Assembly: GCF_947507565.1 (NCBI RefSeq)
Contig: NC_089175.1
Coordinates: 1,132,233 to 1,196,232, forward strand
Source of the DNA: Oscarella lobularis
Lineage: Eukaryota > Porifera > Homoscleromorpha > Homosclerophorida > Oscarellidae
Direction: 5' to 3'
DNA: 64,000 nucleotides
In this document: in pieces, positions 27,074 through 42,314 of the stretch
Layout of the letters: each line of letters begins with the position of its first letter
How positions within the stretch are numbered: the stretch's first letter is position 1
The notes under the pieces: model-generated
Databases searched by the model: none
The model's input: only the letters and a program-made list of their open reading frames with translations
Told to the model about the DNA's origin: nothing
Program-made: the position numbers and the translations under genes

Positions 27074-30000
27074 TTAGTTTACATCGTCAGGATTACATTT
27101 GAATATTTCCCTTATCACTGTACCATAGTCTTCCTCCTTCAGAGCAAGTATGAGCATTCGTTTCGTAGCCTTCTCATGATGCCTTTCTGCCCATGCATCC
27201 AGCATCGCTTGGGCCCGACTTCGGTTGTTTTCTTCTTCTCCAAAGCCCTTCAATTCATCGTCTTTAAACTTCGGGTTTGGCCCAAGAACCTCTCCAACGT
27301 GCTTCCAGTTATCTCTTATCTTTTTAGCCACAGCACGTCGTTCTTCTTTAGATGTAACCCCATTAAGATCCAACCCTAGCGCCGAATGTAGAATAGCCCT
27401 GTTGGAATAACCAAACTTACCGTCAGCCTGATCAACTTCTGATAAAGATATCATCCTTATAACAAAACAGACCATCAACATCTTATGATCAACATAAATA
27501 TTTCAAATCTGACCTTGGAACTGCTCCAAGCCACAGCTTCATGCAATCAAGCTCATCCTTATTCAGCTGAATCAGACTGCTTCTGTCAGTTCGCAGGGTC
27601 CACATCGTCGTTTCCATGGAAAAGCTCTCTTCCTCTTTTTCCATTGGAGCGAAGCTTTTCAACGGAGAAGAACCATCTCGGATTTTCTTCACTTGGCAAT
27701 AAAATTCCTCCTGCAATCCCGCCATGCCTCGTTGTTTTGCATCATTCACGTTCTTGATAAGCCACTCGCGCAATTGGTTGCAACGCGAGGAAAGATTGGC
27801 CATATGTTCTTCCATCAATGGCTTCTTTTCATCAACAGAGAAAACTGTAAGACTGACGAAATTTCTGGAGCCTTGGTAGAGAAATTCTGCGTTTACGCCG
27901 TGCGACAACGGGAAAATCAGTCTATTTCTCTTCAACGGCACGTCAGCGGACGATAGGCGATAATCTCGAATGAGACGAGTAGTCAAACGAAAGAAGAGCG
28001 CTTCCGGGAAGAACAAGACGTCCTTAGCATAGACAATAAGAGGAAATGAAAAAGACATTTTCTGAATAAACGCTTGGCTGTATTTTGTTTCCTGCGTGAA
28101 ATCGTCCTGTAGAAAGCAAGGAGCGTAGTAGCCTTTGTCTTCTGATCCTTCTTTCTTTTCTATGAGAACGTCAAAATGACAAAGGATGCTTTTTGCTGAT
28201 GCATAGTCTCGCTCTTTCACTTCAGCTTGGCTCAGCAAACAGTTTACCAATTTAAGAGAAAGTAAGCCAGAATCAACGGCTACATCCCAGTCGCCCTCAA
28301 GTCTGACTGGGAGATCTGATTTTGAATGTGCTGAACCAACAAATGAAGCCAAGAGTTTGAACAGCCAATCAGAATCGTGGAAGACGATTTTCTGAAGCCG
28401 AGGAACGTCTGGGAAATAGTAAACTGCACCTACATGAGTTAGATGCAACAGGGCCTCTTCCAATTCTCTGTCATCGGAAATGTAACATTTCTCTGCGACT
28501 TGTTTTACTACCTCGAGCGTCGATACAGAGCGTCCTATGATTTTCGCAAGTTTCCCCATTACGACTTCAAATTTCAGCCAGCGTGCTGGTTGCTCAGCCT
28601 GTTTCGTCCAGTAGTCATCCGTCATTGCGTCAACTCGACTTCTAATTTCCTTGGCAGTGGTATCTTCCTTACGTGTGCCGGACGTTTTGTTCTCGACGAG
28701 AAAAAATGTCAGTCCCGATGAAGGTCGAACGAAATGACATTGACAGGCTTGCCTTTGAAATAAATCTCTGACATAATCATTGTTTTCTCTAATGAAATCA
28801 ACGATGGACGTTTCGCCTTTTGCGCATCGAGCTGCGGCTTCTTCGGCTTCCCAGCGGTGAGTTGCAACGCGAAAAATCGCCGGATATTCTACTCCTTCCG
28901 CCTCTCCAAGATATGCACCACCCTCCTGCTCTGCTGCAGGATGAGCAATGTGCACGGAAGAAGCCCAATGCTTGAGGAAATCACCGTTTGTCTCCATTCG
29001 GCAAAGCTTCTGTGTAATTGCATGAATACTCTCGCCTTCTAATTTTCGGTAAGTGGACTTTGCTTTATCGGTGAGAAGCTTTGCACCATTGAAAACAAGC
29101 ATATAGACGGAAAGAGCGCCGGGAGGCATCAGAGCCACATGAGACGCCAGAAACGGTTCTTGCCCCCCGAGATCGCAGATCGTCATCAAAGTCACCTTGT
29201 TCTCTTCGCCGAATAAAGCGTCATCGTTTATTATAGCTTGTATTTCGTCAAGGAACTCTTCGGTCAGCTCCTCTTCTTCGCCGTGGCTAGAGCCTGAAAA
29301 GAGGTTAGAGCGCGCTAGACTCAATGTTACAAACCTTCCGTGAATTGAGTAGAACCACCAGATGACGGCAGACTGTGAAGAACTCGCGACTCTCTCTCTC
29401 TAACACCACAAGCAACCAACTACATTCTAATTAATTATCTAAGCAATAATACCGTTTAGTGCTTGCGTCATCCGTATGAGCATTTCCAAAAGATGTGTTT
29501 AGCTTCTCTTTGAACTCTTCAAAATCCAATAGCTTCCACTTCCCAGTATCAGTACCGGCATGGGATTTCATCATGGTGATAGCCTTGCTGAGGTCTAGAC
29601 CACAGGTGCTGGGCTGTTCTTCAAACTTCTGACCGAATAGAAGTCGAACAAGACATGTTTTTCCAACTCCGTCTTGCCCGATCACATTAAGACGAACTCG
29701 AGCAACTTTCACCACGCCGTTCTTCAGATGAGAAGCCCTAAATATAATTTTAGGTAGGCAATCTCTACATAAAATTCGTCTTACGGTCTATTCGTGTGTT
29801 CCAACGTGAAACAACACCCAAATTAATTCGAGTAGGACTAAGCAATCTCTATACAGAATTCGTCTTACACGCTATTCGTGTGTTCCAACGTGAAACAAGA
29901 CACAATTAATTTGAGTAGGTAATCTCTAGTTAGAATTCGTCTTACTTCCTATTCGTGTGTTCCAACGTGAAACAAGACACAAATTAATTTGAGCAGGTAA

Positions 30001-33000
30001 TCTCTATATAGAATTCGTCTTACTCGCTATTCGTGTGTTCCAACGTGAAACAAGACACAAATTAATTTGAGTAGGTAATCTCTATATAGAATTCGTCTTA
30101 CGCGCTATTCGTGTGTTCCAACGTGAAAAAAGACGGAAATTAATTTGAGTAGGCAATCTCTATATAGAATTCGTCTTACATCCTATTCGTGTGTTCCAAC
30201 GTGAAACAAGACACAAATTAATTTGAGTAGGAAATCTCTATATAGAATTCGTCTTACATCCTATTCGTGTGTTCCAACGTGAAACAAGACACAAAGTAAA
30301 TTGAGTAGGCAATCTCTATATAGAATTCGTCTTACACGCTATTCGTGTGTTCCAACGTGAAACAAGACACAATAATTTGGGTAGGTAATCTCTATTTAGA
30401 ATTCGTCTTACCTCCTATTCGTGTGTTCCAACGTGAAACAAGACACAAATTAATTTAAGCAGGTAATCTCTATATAGAATTCGTCTTACTCGCTATTCGT
30501 GTGTTCCAACGTGAAACAAGACACAAATTAAATTGAGTAGGTAATCTCTATATAGAATTCGTCTTACGCGCTATTCGTGTGTTCCAACGTGAAACAAGAC
30601 GGAAATTAATTTGAGTAGGCAATCTCTATATAGAATTCGTCTTACGCGCTATTCGTGTGTTCCAACGTGAAACAAGACGGAAATTAATTTGAGTAGGCAA
30701 TCTCTATATAGAATTCGTCTTACATCCTATTCGTGTGTTCCAACGTGAAACAAGACACAAAGTAAATTGAGTAGGCAATCTCTATATAGAATTCGTCTTA
30801 CATGCTATTCGTGTGTTCCAACGTGAAACAAGACACAATAATTTGGGTAGGTAATCTCTATTTAGAATTCGTCTTACCTCCTATTCGTGTGTTCCAACGT
30901 GAAACAAGACACAAATTAATTTGAGCAGGTAATCTCTATATAGAATTCGTCTTACTCGCTATTCGTGTGTTCCAACGTGAAACAAGACACAAATTAATTT
31001 GAGTAGGTAATCTCTATATAGAATTCGTCTTACGCGCTATTCGTGTGTTCCAACGTGAAACAAGACGGAAATTAATTTGAGTAGGCAATCTCTATATAGA
31101 ATTCGTCTTACGCGCTATTCGTGTGTTCCAACGTGAAACAAGACGGAAATTAATTTGAGTAGGCAATCTCTATATAGAATTCGTCTTACGCGCTATTCGT
31201 GTGTTCCAACGTGAAACAAGACACAAATTAATTTGAGTAGGAAATCTCTATATAGAATTCGCCTTACATCCTATTCGTGTGTTCCAACGTGAAACAAGAC
31301 ACAAAGTAATTTGAGTAGCAAATCTCTATATAGAATTCGTCTTACATCCTATTCGTGTGTTCCAACGTGAAACAAGACACAAATTAATTTGAGTAGGTAA
31401 TCTCTATATAGAATTCGTCTTACTCGCTATTCGTGTGTTCCAACGTGAAACAAGACACAAATTAATTTGAGTAGGTAATCTCTATATAGAATTCGTCTTA
31501 CTCGCTATTCGTGTGTTCCAACGTGAAACAAGACACAAATTAATTTGAGTAGGCAATCTCTATATAGAATTCGTCTTACGGGCTATTCGTGTGTTCCAAC
31601 GTGAAACAAGACACAAATTAATTTGAGCAGGTAATCTCTATATAGAATTCGTCTTACTCGCTATTCGTGTGTTCCAACGTGAAACAAGACACAAATTAAT
31701 TTGAGTAGGCAATCTCTCTATAGAATTCGTCTTACATGCTATTCGTGTGTTCCAACGTGAAACAAGACACAAATTAATTTGAGAAGAAAATCTCTATATA
31801 GAATTCGTCTTACATCCTATTCGTGTGTTCCAACGTGAAACAAGACACAAATTAATTTGAGTAGCAAATCTCTATATAGAATTCGTCTTACATCCTATTC
31901 GTGTGTTCCAACGTGAAACAAAACACAATTAATTTGAGTAGGCAATCTCTATTTAGAATTCGTCCTACTTCCTATTCGTGTGTTCCAACGTGAAACAAGA
32001 CACAAATTAATTTGAATAGGCAATCTCTCTATAGAATTCGTCTTACTTCCTATTCGTGTGTTCCAACGTGAAACAAAACACAAATTAATTTGAGGAGGCA
32101 ATCTCTCTATAGAATTCGTCTTACGCGCTATTCGTGTGTTCCAACGCGAAACAAGACGAAATTAATTTGAGTAGGCAATCTCAAAATAGATTTCGTCTTA
32201 CAAGCTATTCGTGTTTTTCAACGTGAAACAAGACACAAATTAATTTGAGTAGGCAATTTCTATATAGAATTCGTCTTACCTCCTATTCGTGTGTTCCAAC
32301 GTGAAGCAAGACACAAATTAATTTGAGTAGGCAATCTCTATATAGAATTCGTCTTACATGCTATTCGTGTGTTCCAACGTGAAACAAGACACAAATTAAT
32401 TTGAGTAGGCAATTTCTATATAGAATTTGTCTTACCTCCTATTCGTGTGTTCCAACGTGAAACAAGACACAAATTAATTTTAGTAGGCAATCTCTATATA
32501 GAATTGGTCTTACCTCCTATTCGTGTGTTCCAACGTGAAACAAGACACAAATTAATTTGAGTAGGCAATCTCTATATAGAATTCGTCTTACCTCCTATTT
32601 GTGTGTTCCAACGTGAAACAAGACACAAATTAATTTGAGTAGGTAATCTCTATATAGAATTCGTCTTACTCGCTATTCGTGTGTTCCAACGTGAAACAAG
32701 ACGGAAATTAATTTGAGTAGGCAATCTCTATATAGAATTCGTCTTACGCGCTATTCGTGTGTTCCAACGTGAAACAAGACACAAATTAATTTGAGTAGGA
32801 AATCTCTATATAGAATTCGTCTTACATCCTATTTGTGTGTTCCAACGTGAAACAAGACACAAAGTAATTTGAGTAGCAAATCTCTATATAGAATTCGTCT
32901 TACATCCTATTCGTGTGTTCCAACGTGAAACAAGACACAAATTAATTTGAGTAGGTAATCTCTATATAGAATTCGTCTTACTCGCTATTCGTGTGTTCCA

Positions 33001-36000
33001 ACGTGAAACAAGACACAAATTAATTTGAGTAGGTAATCTCTATATAGAATTCGTCTTACTCGCTATTCGTGTGTTCCAACGTGAAACAAGACACAAATTA
33101 ATTTGAGTAGGCAATCTCTATATAGAATTCGTCTTACGGGCTATTCGTGTGTTCCAACGTGAAACAAGACACAAATTAATTTGAGCAGGTAATCTCTATA
33201 TAGAATTCGTCTTACTCGCTATTCGTGTGTTCCAACGTGAAACAAGACACAAATTAATTTGAGTAGGCAATCTCTCTATAGAATTCGTCTTACATGCTAT
33301 TCGTGTGTTCCAACGTGAAACAAGACACAAATTAATTTGAGTAGCAAATCTCTATATAGAATTCGTCTTACATCCTATTCGTGTGTTCCAACGTGAAACA
33401 AGACACAAAGTAATTTGAGTAGCAAATCTCTATATAGAATTCGTCTTACATCCTATTCGTGTGTTCCAACGTGAAACAAGACACAAATTAATTTGAGTAG
33501 CAAATCTCTATATAGAATTCGTCTTACATCCTATTCGTGTGTTCCAACGTGAAACAAAACACAATTAATTTGAGTAGGCAATCTCTATTTAGAATTCGTC
33601 CTACTTCCTATTCGTGTGTTCCAACGTGAAACAAGACACAAATTAATTTGAGTAGGCAATCTCTCTATAGAATTCGTCTTACTTCCTATTCGTGTGTTCC
33701 AACGTGAAACAAAACACAAATTAATTTGAGGAGGCAATCTCTATATAGAATTCGTCTTACCTCCTATTTGTGTGTTCCAACGTGAAACAAGACACAAATT
33801 AATTTGAGTAGGTAATCTCTATATAGAATTCGTCTTACTCGCTATTCGTGTGTTCCAACGTGAAGCAAGACGGAAATTAATTTGAGTAGGCAATCTCTAT
33901 ATAGAATTCGTCTTACGCGCTATTCGTGTGTTCCAACGTGAAACAAGACACAAATTAATTTGAGTAGGAAATCTCTATATAGAATTCGTCTTACATCCTA
34001 TTCGTGTGTTCCAACGTGAAACAAGACACAAAGTAATTTGAGTAGCAAATCTCTATATAGAATTCGTCTTACATCCTATTCGTGTGTTCCAACGTGAAAC
34101 AAGACACAAAGTAATTTGAGTAGCAAATCTCTATATAGAATTCGTCTTACATCCTATTCGTGTGTTCCAACGTGAAACAAGACACAAATTAATTTGAGCA
34201 GGTAATCTCTATATAGAATTCGTCTTACGCGCTATTCGTGTGTTCCAACGTGAAACAAGACGGAAATTAATTTGAGTAGGTAATCTCTATATAGAATTCG
34301 TCTTACTCGCTATTCGTGTGTTCCAACGTGAAACAATACGGAAATTAATTTTAGTAGGCAATCTCTATATAGAATTCGTCTTACGCGCTATTCGTGTGTT
34401 CCAACGCAAAACAAGATACAAATTAATTTGAGTTGGAAATCTCTATATAGAATTCGTCTTACGGGCTATTCGTGTGTTCCAACGTGAAACAAGACACAAA
34501 TTAATTTGAGCAGGTAATCTCTATATAGAATTCGTCTTACTCGCTATTCGTGTGTTCCAACGTGAAACAAGACACAATTAATTTGAGTAGGTAATCTCTA
34601 TTTAGAATTCGTCTTACTTCCTATTCGTGTGTTCCAACGTGAAACAAGACACAAATTAATTTGAGCAGGTAATCTCTATATAGAATTCGTCTTACGCGCT
34701 ATTCGTGTGTTCCAACGTGAAACAAGACGGAAATTAATTTGAGTAGGTAATCTCTATATAGAATTCGTCTTACTCGCTATTCGTGTGTTCCAACGTGAAA
34801 CAAGACGGAAATTAATTTGAGTAGGCAATCTCTATATAGAATTCGTCTTACGCGCTATTCGTGTGTTCCAACGCAAAACAAGATACAAATTAATTTGAGT
34901 AGGAAATCTCTATATAGAATTCGTCTTACACGCTATTCGTGTGTTCCAACGTGAAACAAGACACAAATTAATTTGAGTAGGTAATCTCTATATAGAATTC
35001 GTCTTACTCGCTATTCGTGTGTTCCAACGTGAAACAAGACACAAATTAATTTGAGTAGGCAATCTCTATATAGAATTCGTCTTACGGGCTATTCGTGTGT
35101 TCCAACGTGAAACAAGACACAAATTAATTTGAGCAGGTAATCTCTATATAGAATTCGTCTTACGGGCTATTCGTGTGTTCCAACGTGAAACAAGACACAA
35201 ATTAATTTGAGTAGGCAATCTCTATATAGAATTCGTCTTACATGCTATTCGTGTGTTCCAACGTGAAACAAGACACAAATTAATTTGAGTAGCAAATCTC
35301 TATATAGAATTCGTCTTACATCCTATTCGTGTGTTCCAACGTGAAACAAGACACAAAGTAATTTGAGTAGCAAATCTCTATATAGAATTCGTCTTACATC
35401 CTATTCGTGTGTTCCAACGTGAAACAAGACACAAATTAATTTGAGTAGCAAATCTCTATATAGAATTCGTCTTACATCCTATTCGTGTGTTCCAACGTGA
35501 AACAAAACACAATTAATTTGAGTAGGCAATCTCTATTTAGAATTCGTCCTACTTCCTATTCGTGTGTTCCAACGTGAAACAAGACACAAATTAATTTGAG
35601 TAGGCAATCTCTCTATAGAATTCGTCTTACTTCCTATTCGTGTGTTCCAACGTGAAACAAAACACAAATTAATTTGAGGAGGCAATCTCTCTATAGAATT
35701 CGTCTTACGCGCTATTCGTGTGTTCCAACGCGAAACAAGACGAAATTAATTTGAGTAGGCAATCTCAAAATAGATTTCGTCTTACAAGCTATTCGTGTTT
35801 TCCAACGTGAAACAAGACACAAATTAATTTGAGTAGGCAATTTCTATATAGAATTCATCTTACCTCCTATTCGTGTGTTCCAACGTGAAGCAAGACACAA
35901 ATTAATTTGAGTAGGCAATCTCTATATAGAATTCGTCTTACATGCTATTCGTGTGTTCCAACGTGAAACAAGACACAAATTAATTTGAGTAGGCAATTTA

Positions 36001-36418
36001 TATATAGAATTTGTCTTACCTCCTATTCGTGTGTTCCAACGTGAAACAAGACACAAATTAATTTGAGTAGGCAATCTCTATATAGAATTCGTCTTACCTC
36101 CTATTTGTGTGTTCCAACGTGAAACAAGACACAAATTAATTTGAGTAGGCAATCTCTATGTAGAATTCGTCTTACCGTCTATTCGTGTGTTCCAACGTGA
36201 AACAAGACACAAATTAATTTGAGTAGGTAATCTCTATATAGAATTCGTCTTACGCGCTATTTGTGTGTTCCAACGTGAAACAAGACACAAATTAATTTGA
36301 GTAGGCAATCTTTATGTACAGCAAGGGCCAGCGTTACCTCGGTTTGTCTCTTTATTTAAAAAAGTAAGTCACGAATCTCAGCGCGCAACTTTACAATCAT
36401 GCAGTCTTACCCATCCAT
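27074..36418 (-). CDS. Roc-COR-Death protein, copy 3, with 84-microexon array
   Basis: Exons: 36418-36411 (ATGGATGG, intact GTAAG donor), 84 triplets inside 29785-36256, 29737-29453, 29372-29335, 29293-27514, 27455-27421, 27375-27074. The sum without triplets is 2448 nt (815 aa); with all, 899 aa. The Roc exon differs from the other copies near its end (FEEFKEKLNTSFGNAHTDDA versus GEEYKEKLNTTFGNARTDEA), and exon 4 begins with an extra-acidic stretch (HGEEEELTEEFLDE). The COR and death-domain exons are almost identical to copy 1. It shows P-loop GQDGVGKT, DLGGQE and a G4-like THRW. The body is secure; the start exon and triplets are predicted. Confidence 0.85.
29753..36312 (-). repeat. 78-bp tandem array 3: 84 microexon units, introns more diverged
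   Basis: Triplets run from 29785-29787 to 36254-36256. The introns here carry many substitutions and several 1-6 nt indels (for example about 29840, 30370, 32155, 33555, 35750), yet each triplet stays exactly 3 nt and each keeps AG before and GT after it; three units have GTAGG instead of GTAAG. Main plus-strand triplets are TCG, ATC, GCG, CTC, TTC, ATG and GGG, with a few ACG, AAG, CGT and GGT. The order shows segmental duplication: the series ATG, ATC, ATC, TTC, TTC, GCG, AAG, CTC, ATG, CTC, CTC recurs with one extra ATC. The stop-free peptide includes SMSFAKKMIIDPDEMIAAAE. Confidence 0.97.
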
Positions 36419-37305
36419 TTTTCAAATTAATTAGAGTGCGCAACTTTGGCAGGAAAACTGCAAATTTAATTTTTTCTGTAAGTATTTTATCATAGAAACG
36501 ATTCAGAGTAAGTAATTTTAATGATCAGCCGAAGAATTCCAGTAATTTGCTTGCAACTACAGCTAGGCAAGAAACGAGGCCCAAAATCTATCCGGAAGCT
36601 TTTATGCAGTCCTCTTTGCATCCATGCCAAATTAAAACTTCAAGTTGCATCCGCGGAGTGCAAATATTTTACGTCAACAAAGATGGCGCCATACCCGAAC
36701 GGATAGGCATGCAATATTACTACTTTGTGGTACTGTAACGCCTTTGTTATCGCTTGCCATAAGGGACGAGACGCCAGTGAGATCAGGTGACAGCAAAGTT
36801 GATTTGTTCATGTATTGTACAGTATTAGAAATAGTAACTAAGAGCCTACCGTATGCGAAATCAGCGCCCTCAGTCTTTGTTCGCGTCGCTGTCTTCCAGC
36901 TCAAGAGAACCACGTAAGGACCCCACGTAAGGAACGCAAGCAAACAATATGTAAATATGTAACTACGGACGCATGCTCGACCGTACGCAAGCATACGCAA
37001 GCACTTGCGCAAGCAGGGTTGTACGAACAGGTCCCTGGAAAAATTGTAACATATACCGCACTAGTGCGGCCAATTTTTCTGTTGCGACATTTCGCCGAGC
37101 TTCTGACTTTACCTGAGTCTGTATGGCCGGGTGTTTTGTTCTCAGGGCGCTCTTCTATTTCCTAAATAGAAAGACGTTCAAACGCAAATTGGTAATTGTA
37201 TTAATTAAGAAGGCAAAGAGATTCCGGCAGTCATTCGAAAGGCATCTTCAGGGAGAAAAGGGAAAGTATTAGTGGGTTCTCCGATTCTTTATGTACAAAA
37301 AACAT
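36419..37305. other. Intergenic region upstream of ROCO copy 3
   Basis: Closest to 6546-7427 and shares its 14-bp palindrome (37056-37069), but at about 37155-37180 it switches to the unit 4 variant (cctaaatagaaagacg). This makes it a mosaic. It is the putative ROCO promoter region and OGT copy C 3' flank. I see no gene in it. Confidence 0.6.
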
Positions 37306-39768
37306 TTACACGATGTGGTCAGGAGGAAGACCGCTCGCGTGTCGGTGCCACATCTTCAGCAGCAATTCTTCGAGATCGTGCGTGAACGTTTTGACGTTGA
37401 ATAGCGGTGACGTCACTCTCGCTTTTCGCACTTTCGCCTTGAGTGCTTCGAGCCTGCACATAGACGAAATCGGGTTACCCGGGCAACAACGCACGCGCAT
37501 TACAAAACCCCGCGTAACCTACTTTTCGCGATCCAAGCCATATTCGCACGCTATGTCCTCGTAGTCGCGCGCCGACTTGGCGATGAGCTGAGGAAAGCCG
37601 AGAGCGGTCAGCTGAGACGCAGCGACGCGCGACGCCAGAGTCTGCTCCGGCAACGTAACCATAGGAGTGCCCGCCCACAAAACATCCATCGCTACAAAAG
37701 AGAGAGAAAAATGTATATACGCATATATTTCTATTTATTTACCTGTTGTGTGCCCATTGCAAAGAGGCGTATCTAAACAGATATCGGCTAATTTTCCGCG
37801 ACGCACGTGCTCTTCCTTCGGCGCGACAGCCGAAAAAACGACGCGATTCGCGTCGACGCCTGCCGCCGCGACCGTCGCCAGCACATTTGCCTCGCCGGCG
37901 GCGGGAAATCGGAGGAGCCACAGGACGCTATGGGGCACGCGTTTCAATATATTAATCCACATTTCCATCGTCGCCGGATTGATCTTGTAGAGCTGATTGA
38001 AATTGCAATAGACGATCGCCTCGTCGGGCAGGCCGTAATGCGCGCGCGTCGTCAACGGATGAAAGGGAACGCGATCTTCGCCGCTGAGCATGCGCGCCGT
38101 CAAACCTAAATTGACTCCCGTCGCCGCCGGCGGAACGACGCCGACCGACGACGTCACTTCGATACGGGGGACGCCGTTCGACGACGAGGCGGCGACGGCG
38201 GCGGAAGATGTAGAGGTGACCCAGTGCTTCATTTTCGCTTCCGTGACGTCTTCGCCGGAGTCCTCTTGGAGCAGATGCGGAAACATGTTCGCGTGATCGC
38301 CGATGAAGAACGTTCGCGGCATGTAGGCGAGTTTTTCGGAGTACTGCTCGCAAAGTTCGATTGGTGACGTCACTCGATCCGTGATGATGTAGTCCATGAA
38401 GGGAGCGCCGCTTGTGCCTGGATATCCAAGCCACATGACCTGAGAAAAAATCATAAAATCATAAATTGAATTATAAATCAATTAGATGATACAGCAGTCA
38501 CATAATAAAACTTATAAAGGGGCCTGCCTCTCTCTATTGATTCATAGTGCTATCTTATTTTCACAAATGAACTACAGTAATCTTATATAAGGGAGCCCGC
38601 CCTACATTGATTTACTACTCCTCCCTTGCTTCAGAGCAAATATTTCATTTCTTGCACCCTTCGTGTATCCGTTCAGATTGATGAGAACGTGGATGCCATG
38701 AGCGTGAACGAGATCTGCAGCCTTGCCTGCATTTGGCTCCTGCAAAAAAGATAATCATTTTATTCAAATACGATTATTATTATTAGTAGTAGTATACCTG
38801 AGAAAGATCAATGAAGTGATTCACTTCCTTCACATTGGACCGAAATTGAGAGCCGTCGCTAGGCGACAATGCGTAGCAGAAAACCTTGCACACAAATTTC
38901 ACTACTACGTGTATAAAATCTGCGTTTTTCTTTTCTTTACCTCCACGCGACATCGATTGTGACTAGACGGCACACTCTGCATCAAATGAGACGTCGGATG
39001 ATTACAGAAGTCTGACGACATGTATCCGATTCTCTGACGGCCTCCGGACGCTTTCAAATCGACGGGATACCTATGCGGATTCTTGTGGAAAATCTTGACC
39101 TAAGAGAAAGACACGTAGAAGGCATTTTTTCTATGCCGTTCACTCCGGCAGACCTTGTCCAAGGAGAGCGAGGCGTGGCGCGACGCAATGGCTTTGCGCA
39201 CGGCGTGAGAGAGCGGATAGAGCATGCTGTAATGAGGATGCACGGAGGGAAGACGATTCTTGCGCAACTGATGGCTTATAATGGCACCAATTTGCCTCAT
39301 TCGATTATCATAATCACTCCAATCGCAAATAATCTAAAAGAAACAATTCAAAAATTAAAATTAAAATAATTGCATCCCTTATACCTGAAGACAGTGAGCG
39401 AGATTGCAAAATGCGTCCGGAAAATCGGGTTTCAACTTCAAAGCCATCTTTTGCCTCCGGGATGTTTCCAGAATCCTTCAAATGAACGCATTAGAAGAAG
39501 AGAAATCCCCATCTGAACGTCGTCTTGCCTTGTGCAGAGAAGCGAGATTGCTGTGAGCGTCGGCGAACGCCGGGTTGATTTGTATGGCTCTCGTGTAGCA
39601 CTGCAAGGCCCCATTCAAGTCCTGCATCTCTTTCAGCAGATTTCCCATGTTGCTGTAGGCGTCCGCAAAACCGGGCGCAATCCTAAAACAAAAATGAAGA
39701 CAAACCCCACGTTTTCATATATTTTTTCAACGTGATAGCAGCGTAGATAGCGGCGTCTCTGTAGTGAG
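37306..39768 (-). pseudogene. 5'-truncated OGT copy C
   Basis: Same truncation junction and same 11-nt deletion (near 39450) as copies A and B. Catalytic exons are open, ending LPPDHIV. The Ala-run insert in the intervening region is one codon longer than in A and B (SSAAVAASS), as it is in the complete OGT. Confidence 0.85.
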
Positions 39769-40984
<1,216 letters not shown>

Positions 40985-42314
40985 TAAAGGAATTTTACCG
41001 CTGAAAAACTAAAAAAAAGCGTACTGTATCTACGTTGTAAGAATGACCACGCCCTCTTAGGCGTTTGTTTGATCTTTGTCTCATCGACTCTCAACTCGAA
41101 CGGATCTGTTTCTGTCGAGCTCAAACAACGGCTTTCGCGTTCGCTCGAAGCGACCTGAAAGTGCAGTTTACTCTTGGAGATGTCGAGGCGATAGTTCGGG
41201 CTCACGTCTCGCCACGACGTCGTTTTCGTTCGATCCTCTGCACACTGTGTTGTATAGTTTCTCCACTGATGCGCTTGAAACGACTCCAGGACTCTGGAGG
41301 AATCTGCGGAGTCGAAAACACGAGTTAACGTTAGCGCGCGACTTTCATGTGGGCGTGTCTCTTAAATTTCGCTTTTTTCGCGCTTCTCCTTCTCCAATTT
41401 CGCGTCTTGCTGTCAGTCACGTTGACGCAGCTAGAACATTAGACAACTACGAGATAAAATACAAAATTCTCAAAATAGATTTTCGACAAGAGTTTTCACG
41501 TAACGAAACCTCACATATGATTTTCCTTTTTTTACATTTTGCTCAGGTATTCACCAAACTTCATAAAAGCATGGAAGAAGACGAGTGGTAAGCAGGAAAT
41601 GACCTCCCTCAGTCGAGTCAGACAAAAACAGAGAAAGTAGTAGCGGAAAAATATTTATTTACGTCATTTAAATTCTTTTATTTATTAGCGTTTGTCAAAA
41701 TAACTCAAAAATCTTTATGGGAGACGTGGGTCACAGGGTCAGTGCATCGAGAACTCGGATTCAGATTTAGATTAATTTAGGATTTTGGAGTTGTACATAT
41801 AGATTTATGACAGGAATAAAACTAATGAGCTAGCCTTATGCAATATGTGTCAGCTGTTGCTACGAAAATAATGCAGGGACAAAGGCATGAAATATACAGC
41901 AGCTGTACATGTAATCACTACTAGTAACTGATACCTGCAACGCGCAACTCTTCAATTTCGTTCTCCCCAGCTATCTTCTTTGATCCTGTAGCCAAAAAGA
42001 AACCAGTGATTTCATCTCACTATTGACAAATGGCAAGGCTTGGACGCTTGGTAGGAGATGACTTGATAATGAGGTGACTAAACAATTCTGTATTTCACAG
42101 TCGTCAAGATTCTAGTGATGCACAGTAAAACTAAAATAAAACAAATTCAAACATTTTTCAGCAACAAACGATACCAGCAAAACGCACAGATATTCCAGCC
42201 ACGCGGGTACGAGACTACATATACCTAGAAACAAGACATAATAATTAATTAAAACGAAAACAATTACCATAGCCATACTTGTACCATAAAAATTGACGAG
42301 GAGAAAGTGAGCAG
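40985..42314. other. Spacer between HHIPL fragment C and ROCO copy 4
   Basis: A longer, diverged version of the unit spacer. A 171-codon plus-strand frame at 41076-41591 has no recognisable domain and is not kept open in the other units. I see no gene. Confidence 0.55.

Noticed and set aside
41076-41591. 171-codon plus-strand frame in the unit 4 spacer
   Set aside because: Not maintained in the other three units and has no recognisable feature.
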